Shown in pieces: positions 48,143 through 56,107 of a stretch of 64,000 nt of DNA. Position numbers and translations under genes: made by a program. Below the pieces are notes generated by a model, which worked only from the letters and a program-made list of their open reading frames with translations, had not been told where the DNA came from and did not search any database. This DNA comes from Bacteroidota bacterium (GTDB lineage: Bacteria > Bacteroidota > Bacteroidia > Bacteroidales > Paludibacteraceae): assembly GCA_021779195.1 (NCBI GenBank), contig JAJYBB010000012.1, positions 1 to 64,000 on the forward strand. Reading direction: 5' to 3'. How positions within the stretch are numbered: the first letter of the stretch is position 1; the number at the start of each line of letters is the position of its first letter.

Positions 48143-50656
48143 TTATTTTACCACAAATTTAAGCGTAGATAATAATTTTTCGGTCGAATGGCATTCAAGA
48201 ACATAAATTCCGGGTTTGAACGAAGATATATCCATTTTCAACGAAGCTGCATCAAGATTTTGAACTTTAATCATTGCTCCGTTCAAATCAAAAACACAAA
48301 TTTTCAAACCGCTCATAAAGCCATCAACCGCAATTTCCAAATAGGTATTTGCAGGATTTGGGTAAGCAGTTAATTTTAATTTATCAGAAAATACGGAACT
48401 CACTTCGGTCGTACCCCATTTAACTTTTAATGCTTGCATCTCGGCTGCTGTAACCGGCATAACCGTTCCATGTCTCGGCGTAAAATCGAAAGAAACCGGA
48501 TTTGTAACTACCGAAAAGTTAACTAAGTCAGTACTGCTGGTTAATTGATACGCCCCACTGGTGTACATGTCGTACATCAATATCCAATTGTCGGTGTTGT
48601 ACATTCTGAACACACAGCCACCTTCAACCGGATTCGATGTTGATTGTAAATACTTGTCTAACAAGATGTAATTGCCGGTAAGTGAAGTTGATAGGGCTTT
48701 TTTAATCCCGTTTCCATTCCCTTCGGTTTTGAAAAATAAATTATAATATCCATCTTTATAAATGATATCGGGATCAATGGTTGAAAGCCCATTATTGTCA
48801 AACAATACTTTGGGTGTTGTAACAAATCCGGTAAAAGTACTATTTGCATACGCATAATATATTTTGTCGTAATCTGTTGAACCAAGTCGCATAGCCCAGT
48901 AAACCATGTATTTATCTACCGAAGGATCGTAAATCGTCTGAGGAGCCCAAACACGATCAGCTGTGGCATATTGAAGATAAGTATTGGGTATATTGATGAC
49001 TGTCGAAGACCAGTCGGTCAGATTTGAAGACTTGAGCAAAACCATGGCGCGGTTTGAGTTCCAGCCGTTTGCAGAAACCATATCGGTAGCAACCATATAA
49101 TAATCATTGTTTTGACCCCGAAGAATATGTGGATCGCGCACACCACCCGATGAACTGATAAGAGTTGAATTTAAAACAGGATTGTTGTTATTCAGTGCTT
49201 TATATACATACCCATCGTTACTTAGCGCAAATCGAATGGCTTCCTGAGTGATATTATTCCCTGTGAAATATACAAAAAGATAACCAGCAAATCCTTCGTC
49301 TTCGGCTACAACTACCGAAAATGATTTGGTCGTTACGATTGTGCCTTTTGTTAAGGTTGCAGTCATGATTACCTGCGCATTACCACTGCCTTTTGCCGGA
49401 TGATTGAGAATGACTCCGGTAGATGATAAGATCGTCGGTGCATTGGAGTTCCAGCTTATTTTTGAACCTTCCATTCCGGAAATTGGTAAAGTGAGATTTG
49501 ACCTCAGTAAATTTAGATTCCCAACTACTGACAAATTCGTTGAATCAAGTTGTACGCTAATTTTATCTGAAAAATACGGAATTACTGTTGCTGTAAACTG
49601 TTTTGTAGCCGTGATTCCATTTTTTGATAATGTTGCTGTAAGGGTCACAGTGACTGTATCTGATCCAACCAGCGGACGGTTTACAACTCCCGAAGTAGAA
49701 ATTACCGAATTATTTGAAGAAGCCCACGAGATGCTTATATTGTTTCCTCCATCTGTTGGAAGTGTGAGATTAGATTTTACAGTATTTAATCCACTTAAAG
49801 TTAATTGAGTTTTTGCGTCGGAAACCAATTGAACAAAAAGGGCACTGTCCAATCCGTTTCGCGAGGCTGCCAGTGTAGCTATCTCATTCGCTGATAACGC
49901 ACGGTTATATATTCTAAAATCGGATAAAAGAGCATTTTGAAGGTATGCATCGCCTGCGTAGCACGATTTTCCAAGATAATTATTTGTTGTTATTCCCAAT
50001 TTTGCAGGATAAATATTGACGGTGCCGGTTTTTACGACAGCTCCGTTAATATAAATTATTCCCTCAGTGCCCGATTGAGTATAGGTGATATATTGCCAAT
50101 TGCCTTTGGTTAACGCTTTATTTTGTGAAACCGATGTTTCTCCTGTCCAGTTGGTTGATGAAATTGCAAATCGATTGCTCAATGCTGAAAAAAACAGGTT
50201 CCCGTTTGCAGTTGTCGCCATATCATTGGAGTTTGCAAAAGTCCAAATAAAATTTCCAGGAGCAGACAGATTTGTCAACGGATCAACATAGACATACAAT
50301 GAAATGCTGAAATCAGAAAGGGAATTAATCAAATTGCCGGTTTTTGATGTAAGATCTAAATATCCGTTTGCCGATCCCAAATCTAAGACACTAAAACGTC
50401 CTATTGATCTCACGATTGCCCCGTTTTGCAATGTGGCATCAAATCCGTTTCCCGAAATATCTTTGACCGAGTCGGTGGCAGTACCCGAAAAATCGTATTG
50501 TAATTTCAACGAGGTATCAGCAGCATTTGTATTTTGTAAATTTAAAAGCATTATTAAAAATACAGCAACAAATACTATGGTAGATTGAAGCTTAAAACCT
50601 ACATGATTTTTACTTGCTTTTTTTAAATTGATTGCTGCGGAATGACTAAAATTCAT
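48143..50656 (-). CDS. Secreted GH43-like glycosidase with LamG and Ig-like domains and type IX sorting tail
   Basis: An 837-aa exported protein. In order: long signal sequence (to about residue 47), a LamG/concanavalin-like domain (about 50-240: LKLQYDFSGTATD to DFRIYNRALSANEIA), two atrophied bacterial Ig-like domains (about 260-450), a GH43-type five-blade propeller (about 455-745) with VRDPHI, STIDPDII and PVEGGC as the likely Asp/Asp/Glu catalytic set, and a type IX C-terminal sorting domain starting TAYPNPAN. GH43 enzymes mostly cleave arabinans, arabinoxylans or galactans. The substrate here is not clear. ATG 50656 is chosen over 50698 because it better frames the signal. Confidence 0.82.
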   Translation of the reverse strand: MNFSHSAAINLKKASKNHVGFKLQSTIVFVAVFLIMLLNLQNTNAADTSLKLQYDFSGTATDSVKDISGNGFDATLQNGAIVRSIGRFSVLDLGSANGYLDLTSKTGNLINSLSDFSISLYVYVDPLTNLSAPGNFIWTFANSNDMATTANGNLFFSALSNRFAISSTNWTGETSVSQNKALTKGNWQYITYTQSGTEGIIYINGAVVKTGTVNIYPAKLGITTNNYLGKSCYAGDAYLQNALLSDFRIYNRALSANEIATLAASRNGLDSALFVQLVSDAKTQLTLSGLNTVKSNLTLPTDGGNNISISWASSNNSVISTSGVVNRPLVGSDTVTVTLTATLSKNGITATKQFTATVIPYFSDKISVQLDSTNLSVVGNLNLLRSNLTLPISGMEGSKISWNSNAPTILSSTGVILNHPAKGSGNAQVIMTATLTKGTIVTTKSFSVVVAEDEGFAGYLFVYFTGNNITQEAIRFALSNDGYVYKALNNNNPVLNSTLISSSGGVRDPHILRGQNNDYYMVATDMVSANGWNSNRAMVLLKSSNLTDWSSTVINIPNTYLQYATADRVWAPQTIYDPSVDKYMVYWAMRLGSTDYDKIYYAYANSTFTGFVTTPKVLFDNNGLSTIDPDIIYKDGYYNLFFKTEGNGNGIKKALSTSLTGNYILLDKYLQSTSNPVEGGCVFRMYNTDNWILMYDMYTSGAYQLTSSTDLVNFSVVTNPVSFDFTPRHGTVMPVTAAEMQALKVKWGTTEVSSVFSDKLKLTAYPNPANTYLEIAVDGFMSGLKICVFDLNGAMIKVQNLDAASLKMDISSFKPGIYVLECHSTEKLLSTLKFVVK

Positions 50657-50726
50657 GATTTTGTGATTAATATTTTGCAAATGAAGTTGACCCGACATAA
50701 ATATTCGGATAAGATGCTTATTAAAG

Positions 50727-50758
50727 TCAACGCTCCTTCCATCTGAAAGGAGTGTTGA
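50727..50758 (-). terminator. 12-bp hairpin between FN3/HExxH gene and GH43 gene
   Basis: Arms 50727-50738 and 50747-50758 pair with one G-T wobble around an 8-nt loop, 25 bp after the stop of the upstream gene. On the minus strand the tail is CTTTAAT, so termination may be partial and the GH43 gene could still be reached by readthrough. Confidence 0.65.
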
Positions 50759-50782
50759 TGAAAAATTTCAGCGTTTAAGAAT

Positions 50783-52126
50783 TTACCAACTGGTTGGAAG
50801 TCCGCAATCGTCAACACACATGGCTTTGCATAGTTTGGCACAGTTTGACAGTCCAACTTGTTGGGCTGATGTATCTCCGAGATTTGTAATTTCTGTTCTT
50901 AGATTGATTCCGAAAGGCCAGAAATGTTGTGTGTCGGCATTTAAAACCTGACCTGTAAGTGATTTTAAAAGATTTGAAGCCACTGAACCTGTCCAAATGC
51001 CGTTTACAACTTTCGATTGCCAGATGCTTGTTGTTCCGGAACCCATGAAATGGCACATTTCATGCATTGCAGTTCCTACCCACATATACCAAGTATTCGG
51101 GCCAAAGCCGATAGATCCGTGATAAGAAGCCTGAGCGGTGGGAATACCGGCATTGTAATAAACAGAAATATTTCCTTTAAATGGTGTATATCTATCAAAA
51201 TATATGCAAGCACTATCCATGGCAATTTTTATCAGTTTGTAAGGAATTGGATTTGCAACAGAATCTATTCCAAGAGTATAGGTAACATTCCCCATCATTG
51301 GTTTTACTGTTAGTTGTGCACCATAGGCTGTCCCTATACAATTTGTAGCATAGGCTCTTACGTAATAAGTAGAGTTTAAATTCAGGTTTGTCATAAATGC
51401 GTAGAATTTTCCCGTTGAAATACCTCCAGAATATTTTAAGTCGTTTATGGTGGGGTTGGTTGTTGTCGACCAACAAACGCCACGTTCAGTGAGTGTGCAC
51501 CCACCATTGGTTTTAATATTTACCACGCAAGTTGCTTTATTTAGACTGTAATCATAAGATGCTGAGGTGGTTTCGACTGTAGGGAGCGTGTAACTGAGGG
51601 TCGTAATCTGAAGATCATTTCCATAAGCAGTTCCATTGGCATTGGTGGCAAAGGCTTTAATATGAATCGTTGTGCCAGCTGCCAATCCGGTGAGGTTTAC
51701 TGTCGAAGTAGCTGTATTTGCAATAGATACTATTTTGTTATCATTAATTGTAGGGTTGGGATTTGTACTCCAGCAGATTCCCTTTTCGATAATTGCGGAT
51801 CCTCCTACCGAGAAAATTTTATATCCTGCCGAAGCTGAAGTATAGGAAACAGAACTCGCTTGCAAAGTACTAACTCCTGCTAATGTAGTAGCCATACCGG
51901 TAGTAAAAGTCATGCTGTCAATGGTTGAAACTGGAATGCTGATTAATGCGCTGTCATGGGTGTAAATGTTAAGTTGCGAGTTTGCACTGCCAAATTTCAA
52001 ACTATCGACAGAAGCAACCGGCAAGTTCAACGCCGACAAATCTGATTTTAATATATTGACCGTATTTTGAGCGAAACCGGAAATACTTAAAACTATAATT
52101 AGGAATATGAAGAATGATTTTTTCAT
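50783..52126 (-). CDS. Exported protein with two FN3-like repeats and a putative HExxH metal-binding domain
   Basis: A 447-aa protein with signal peptide (1-19, SGFAQ), an N-terminal domain ending SIPVSTIDSMTF, two related FN3-like repeats (each with the phrase RGVCWSTTTNPTIND or KGICWSTNPNPTIND and VRAYATN/IKAFATN), and a C-terminal domain (about 280-447) with AMHEMCHFMGSGT and TQHFWPFG. HEMCH fits a zinc-peptidase HExxH, but I do not recognise the family; a glycan-binding domain is another possibility. It carries several Cys near the end and has no type IX sorting tail. Its start overlaps the stop of the upstream gene (ATGA), so the two are translationally coupled. Confidence 0.65.
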   Translation of the reverse strand: MKKSFFIFLIIVLSISGFAQNTVNILKSDLSALNLPVASVDSLKFGSANSQLNIYTHDSALISIPVSTIDSMTFTTGMATTLAGVSTLQASSVSYTSASAGYKIFSVGGSAIIEKGICWSTNPNPTINDNKIVSIANTATSTVNLTGLAAGTTIHIKAFATNANGTAYGNDLQITTLSYTLPTVETTSASYDYSLNKATCVVNIKTNGGCTLTERGVCWSTTTNPTINDLKYSGGISTGKFYAFMTNLNLNSTYYVRAYATNCIGTAYGAQLTVKPMMGNVTYTLGIDSVANPIPYKLIKIAMDSACIYFDRYTPFKGNISVYYNAGIPTAQASYHGSIGFGPNTWYMWVGTAMHEMCHFMGSGTTSIWQSKVVNGIWTGSVASNLLKSLTGQVLNADTQHFWPFGINLRTEITNLGDTSAQQVGLSNCAKLCKAMCVDDCGLPTSW

Positions 52127-52596
52127 TGTTTAGAAATTTTTAATACTCGATTATTTATCTTTAATAAATATATGCCACGCGATAAATTGCTGATATCTAT
52201 ATAATTATTTGAAACGGGCAGATCAGCAATTTTGCAACCACTAATCGAGTAAATTGCTACCTTTGAACTATTGAAATCCAAATTTTTTAAGAATACGTAA
52301 TTAGAAGTAGGATTTGGGTATGCCACCAGATTGGTGTTTAATTGAGGGGAATTCAACGCTGTAATCGAAGAGAACGCTACTAGTTTTATCGTTGAAAACT
52401 CTACTGAATCGATATTCCCTGTCATATAATTGATAATCAATCCTGAACCAGAAAAATTGATTTTTCGGATAGAGCTTAATGAAATGCTCTGATCGCTTCC
52501 GTTTACCTTTTTTATGTCTAACGAAATGGTTTGAGCTGAAGCATTTATTCCTAAGATAAATATCATCAACAAAATAAGGTTGAAATTGAGTTTCAT
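52123..52596 (-). CDS. Small exported protein with type IX sorting tail and no evident cargo domain
   Basis: A 157-aa protein: signal peptide (1-21, NASAQ), a short domain (about 22-85: SLSSIRKINFSGSG and NIDSVEFST), then a type IX C-terminal sorting domain (VAYPNPTSNYVFL to GIYLLKINN). The short domain resembles the N-terminal domain of the next protein. Nothing lies between it and the tail, although such proteins usually have a large cargo module there. The stop codon overlaps the next start as ATGA. A TAATTTTG -7 candidate lies about 80 bp upstream. Confidence 0.75.
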   Translation of the reverse strand: MKLNFNLILLMIFILGINASAQTISLDIKKVNGSDQSISLSSIRKINFSGSGLIINYMTGNIDSVEFSTIKLVAFSSITALNSPQLNTNLVAYPNPTSNYVFLKNLDFNSSKVAIYSISGCKIADLPVSNNYIDISNLSRGIYLLKINNRVLKISKQ

Positions 52597-52885
52597 ATTT
52601 GATGTTTTCTTTGGTAAATTCTACGATATCAGGAGAATAGTTTATGACAATTTTTTCAGAAATATCAGGTTACAAAATTATTAAATATCTGAGTAAATGC
52701 AGGTAAAAATATTCCCAATAATGTGGATTTTCATGCAATATTTGGGTACAAAAATATTGAGTTGGTAATTTTTGTCGATTAAAAATATTGACAATCAATC
52801 CAGACGAATCAATTACCCGAAAAAGAGGAGAAGGATTGATGATGGAGCTTTCAGGATATTAAGAAACCTCGATTTGATAGCAGCC

Positions 52886-53671
52886 TTACTTTGTTAATTC
52901 ATCCGAAAGAAAATGCTCCAATTGTTCCGGTTTCACATTTAAAGAGAGTTGTCCGTTAATTGCCCAGGAAATGTGCCCGCTTTCTTCGGAAATAACAATA
53001 GCGATTGCGTCGGAGTGTTCGGTAATTCCTAAAGCGGCACGATGCCTGAGTCCGAGACGTTTAGGAATTGATTGATCTTTGGATACAGGTAAGATACACG
53101 CAGCTGCTTTAATTGATCGCTTCGAAATGATCATTGCACCATCGTGTAATGGGCTGTTTTTGAAAAAAATACTTTCAATCAAACGTGAATTTATAGTTGA
53201 GTTGATTTGTTCGCCTGATTGCGAATAGAAGTCTAAATCGTTGTAACGGGTAATGACAATTAATCCGCCCGTAGAATTTAAAGCCAAATTTCTGCAAGCT
53301 AACACGATCTGAACTAAATCATAATTAATTCGAACATTATCCTGCTCGTCGTTTCCCAATAAAACACGTCTGAGATTATTAAATCGTCTCCAATTCCGGC
53401 GGGATCCGATACGTGAAAAGAATCGTCTGATTTCATCCTGGAACAAAACGATTAAAGCGAAAGCCCCCACGCTGACTACACGGTCGAAGATTCCGCCGAG
53501 TAATTCCATTTTGAATACGTATGAAACTAAAAACCAGCATATTAAAAATGTCATAATGCCGATAAATATATTTAATGCACCACTACTTTTGAGTAGTTTA
53601 AACAATTCATAGAGCAAAACTGCCACTAAAAATATATCGATTATGTCTTTAATTCCGATTTCAAATCCCAT
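52886..53671 (-). CDS. cdaA: Diadenylate cyclase (CdaA type)
   Basis: A 261-aa membrane enzyme that makes cyclic di-AMP from two ATP. Three N-terminal transmembrane helices (about residues 10-80) are followed by a DisA_N catalytic domain with the DGA motif (LHDGAMII) and the RHR motif (GLRHRAALGITE). c-di-AMP regulates potassium and osmotic balance and cell-wall state. It lies 26 bp downstream of folP, a conserved order in Bacteroidota, and is probably cotranscribed with it. Confidence 0.95.
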   Translation of the reverse strand: MGFEIGIKDIIDIFLVAVLLYELFKLLKSSGALNIFIGIMTFLICWFLVSYVFKMELLGGIFDRVVSVGAFALIVLFQDEIRRFFSRIGSRRNWRRFNNLRRVLLGNDEQDNVRINYDLVQIVLACRNLALNSTGGLIVITRYNDLDFYSQSGEQINSTINSRLIESIFFKNSPLHDGAMIISKRSIKAAACILPVSKDQSIPKRLGLRHRAALGITEHSDAIAIVISEESGHISWAINGQLSLNVKPEQLEHFLSDELTK

Positions 53672-53697
53672 AATTCAATGATTTTGAATATGTTTGG

Positions 53698-54540
53698 TTA
53701 AGTTTGATATTGTTTAAAAATACGAATCGTTTCCACGGCTTCTTTTACATCATGAACACGTAAAATGGAAGCACCTCCCATCAAGGCAAGCATATTGGCT
53801 GCAGTTGTTGCATTTAAAGCATGTTCTGCATCTGTTTCTAAAAGGTTATAAAGCATTGATTTTCTTGATAATCCTGCCAATATTGGAGTTCCTAACGATT
53901 TAAAGTAGGATAATTGCTGAAGAATTTTGTAATTCTGTTCTAAGGTTTTTGCAAAACCAAAACCGGGATCGATGATTACATCGTTAATCCCAAGCAATCG
54001 CAACTGTGCCAATCGTTTTTCTAAAAAAAAGAGTACTTCTGAAACCACTTCATCGTATTGAGTAAGCGATTGCATGGACTGCGGGGTTCCTCGCATGTGC
54101 ATCAACACATAAGCCACATCCAAACCGGCAATGGTTTCAAACATTAATTCATCTAAAGTGCCGCCACCCACGTCGTTGATCATTGCTACCCCATAATTTC
54201 GTACCACGTGCCTGACTACTGAGGAACGATAGGTGTCGACTGACAGAATAACAGATGGAAACTTCTTCAGGATAATTTCAATGGCTTCTGATAACCGTCG
54301 AATTTCATCATCCGTTGAAACCGGTTCGGCTGAGGGACGAGTGGAATAACCACCGACATCCATTATGAAAGCTCCTTCGTTTAGAATGCTTTCAGCTTGA
54401 CGAAGTATTAATTTGTCGGTTGTGAAGCGGTTACCAACAAAGAATGAATCGGGAGTAACATTTAGAATGCCCATCACAACCGGTTCCGAAAGGTCATATA
54501 GCCTTTTGTTTAATTTTAATAATAAAGGATTTACAGCCAT
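53698..54540 (-). CDS. folP: Dihydropteroate synthase
   Basis: A 280-aa TIM-barrel enzyme joining p-aminobenzoate to dihydropterin pyrophosphate in folate synthesis; the target of sulfonamides. MGILNVTPDSF, DVGGYSTRPSA, INDVGGG and IIDPGFGFAK are present. The frame is open to an ATG at 54582-54580, but that ATG is formed partly by the terminal base pairs of the inserted IS, so ATG 54540 is taken as native start. The IS separates the gene from the apparent promoter at 55886-55893, so present expression may rely on a promoter in or near the IS end. Confidence 0.95.
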   Translation of the reverse strand: MAVNPLLLKLNKRLYDLSEPVVMGILNVTPDSFFVGNRFTTDKLILRQAESILNEGAFIMDVGGYSTRPSAEPVSTDDEIRRLSEAIEIILKKFPSVILSVDTYRSSVVRHVVRNYGVAMINDVGGGTLDELMFETIAGLDVAYVLMHMRGTPQSMQSLTQYDEVVSEVLFFLEKRLAQLRLLGINDVIIDPGFGFAKTLEQNYKILQQLSYFKSLGTPILAGLSRKSMLYNLLETDAEHALNATTAANMLALMGGASILRVHDVKEAVETIRIFKQYQT

Positions 54541-54570
54541 CTTTAAAATACAGAATAATTCTGATTTTTT

Positions 54571-54579
54571 ATTTTGCAA
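54571..54579. repeat. Left 9-bp target-site duplication of the IS element
   Basis: ATTTTGCAA at 54571-54579 is repeated directly at 55880-55888, exactly flanking the element, and marks a single transposition event. Confidence 0.85.
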
Positions 54580-54677
54580 CATTAGTGTCCACTAAAATTC
54601 ATTAACAGTTCTTTGAAATCCTTTTCTATCAGTATTTTCCGAGCAAAATAGTTGCGTGACGATTTGAATTTTTTATC

Positions 54678-54704
54678 TTGCCCAAAATGTAAAAAAATGG
54701 GCAA
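54678..54704 (+). promoter_or_regulatory. Hairpin sequestering the transposase start
   Basis: TTGCCCA (54678-54684) pairs with TGGGCAA (54698-54704), whose last base is the first base of the transposase ATG. The fold would hide the start on long readthrough transcripts. A weak -7-like TATCTTG lies at the left arm, so a transcript started inside the element would lack part of the hairpin. Confidence 0.5.
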
Positions 54705-55867
54705 TGAATACAGGGAAATATGTTTTTGCACAAATGATTGAGTTTTTACCTCAACGAGTTTTTGACGGATTTGTAGCAAAGTATGAAGGCAATAAATATG
54801 TAAAACATTTTACCTGTTGGAATCAACTTTTGGTAATGATGTTTGGTCAACTTTCAAATCGGGATAGTCTTCGGGATTTGATTTTAGCAATAGATGCTCA
54901 TAGTCAAAAGAAATATCATTTGGGGTTTGGAAAAAATGTTACTCGCAGTAATCTTTCCAAAGCAAATGAAAAACGTGATAGCAAAATCTTTGAAGACTAT
55001 GCTTATTATTTGATTGACATTGCTCGTAAGCGTCGGGCAAACGATGATTTTGAAATAGAAGGTAAAATTTATGCTTTTGATTCTTCGACCATTGATTTAT
55101 GTTTGAATGTATTTTGGTGGGCAAAGTTTCGCAAAACAAAAGCGGGCATTAAACTTCATACACTCTATGATATAACGACTCAGATTCCGGCATTCATTCA
55201 TATTACAAACGCAACAGTAAATGATATGAATGCGATGGATGTAATTCCTTATGAATCCGGTGCATATTATATATTTGATCGTGGATATGTTGATTATAAA
55301 AGGCTTTATAATATCACAAAGCAAACAGCTTATTTTGTGATTAGAGCCAAAAAGAATCTCCAGTTCCAGTACACTCAACTAAATCCGGTAAATGAGAAAA
55401 ACGGAGTCATGAGTGATCAAATAGGCAAACTTACGGGATTCTATATATCGCAATATTACCCTGATGAAATTAGAAAAGTAGTTTATTATGATAAGGAAAC
55501 AAACAGAACATTTGTTTATCTGACCAATAATATGGAACTACCTTCTGAACAGATAGCATTGCTTTATAAGAATCGCTGGCAAATTGAGCTATTCTTCAAA
55601 TGGATTAAACAGCATTTAAAGATTAAGTCCTTTTGGGGTACTACAGAAAATGCTGTCAGAATACAAATATATACTGCAGTAATATCATATTGCTTGGTTG
55701 CAATCATTGAAAATGAACTAATGATTAACCGTTCAACATATGAAGTTCTACAGATATTAGGCATTTCACTGTTCGACAAATCACCCATTGGTGAGCTCAT
55801 TTTTTATACGAATAGAAATGATGTCAAAGAACTTTCGTCAGATCAACTGACTATTAATTTTTTTTAG
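54704..55867 (+). CDS. IS4-family DDE transposase
   Basis: A 387-aa transposase. The N-terminal DUF4372-like region (FAQMIEFLPQRVFDGFV, LSNRDSLRDL) is followed by a DDE domain: first Asp in YAFDSSTIDL, second Asp in YIFDRGYVDY, and the Glu in KNRWQIELFFKWIKQHL (Y-(2)-R-(3)-E-(6)-K signature of IS4). The frame is intact from end to end. The stop TAG lies within the right inverted repeat. Confidence 0.93.
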   Translation: MNTGKYVFAQMIEFLPQRVFDGFVAKYEGNKYVKHFTCWNQLLVMMFGQLSNRDSLRDLILAIDAHSQKKYHLGFGKNVTRSNLSKANEKRDSKIFEDYAYYLIDIARKRRANDDFEIEGKIYAFDSSTIDLCLNVFWWAKFRKTKAGIKLHTLYDITTQIPAFIHITNATVNDMNAMDVIPYESGAYYIFDRGYVDYKRLYNITKQTAYFVIRAKKNLQFQYTQLNPVNEKNGVMSDQIGKLTGFYISQYYPDEIRKVVYYDKETNRTFVYLTNNMELPSEQIALLYKNRWQIELFFKWIKQHLKIKSFWGTTENAVRIQIYTAVISYCLVAIIENELMINRSTYEVLQILGISLFDKSPIGELIFYTNRNDVKELSSDQLTINFF

Positions 55868-55879
55868 TGGACACTAATG

Positions 55880-55888
55880 ATTTTGCAA
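55880..55888. repeat. Right 9-bp target-site duplication of the IS element
   Basis: Direct copy of the ATTTTGCAA at 54571-54579. It overlaps the folP -7 candidate at 55886-55893. Confidence 0.85.
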
Positions 55889-55893
55889 ATGTA
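55886..55893 (-). promoter_or_regulatory. Displaced -7 box of folP
   Basis: TACATTTG on the minus strand matches TAnnTTTG. Before the IS insertion it would have been about 40 bp upstream of the folP start; it is now about 1.35 kb away. No clear -33 TTG is seen. Confidence 0.45.
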
Positions 55894-56053
55894 CTAAAAA
55901 TAAATCACCGACCTGTTTTATGCCAGAAAAAATCAAAGAAATATTCCTACTTTGGAATACTTTTTTAAACGGAATTGAGTTATTATCTAAGTTTATTTTA
56001 TATTGAAAGAACGAAAAATCAACAAATCGTTTAGTATTACAAAAAAAAAATAC

Positions 56054-56061
56054 TATTTTTG
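56054..56061 (+). promoter_or_regulatory. -7 box of the gldJ-like gene
   Basis: TATTTTTG matches TAnnTTTG exactly and lies about 46 bp before ATG 56108. A GTTTA 20 bp upstream is the nearest -33 candidate. Confidence 0.5.
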
Positions 56062-56107
56062 CACAATTCTTTTATCAGCTATACTTTATTATAATTATCA
56101 TACCAGT

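Larger units (their letters stand above)
54580..55879 (+). mobile_element. Complete IS4-type insertion sequence, 1300 bp
   Basis: Perfect 18-bp terminal inverted repeats (CATTAGTGTCCACTAAAA at 54580-54597, inverse at 55862-55879), with weaker similarity continuing inward, flank one transposase gene. A 9-bp direct duplication borders it. Length, ends and single DDE transposase fit the IS4 family. The element is intact and might still move. It lies between the folP start and its likely promoter. Confidence 0.93.

Noticed and set aside
56003-56107. N-terminal extension of the gldJ-like protein
   Set aside because: It spans the TATTTTTG -7 box, and the lipoprotein signal starts at 56108.
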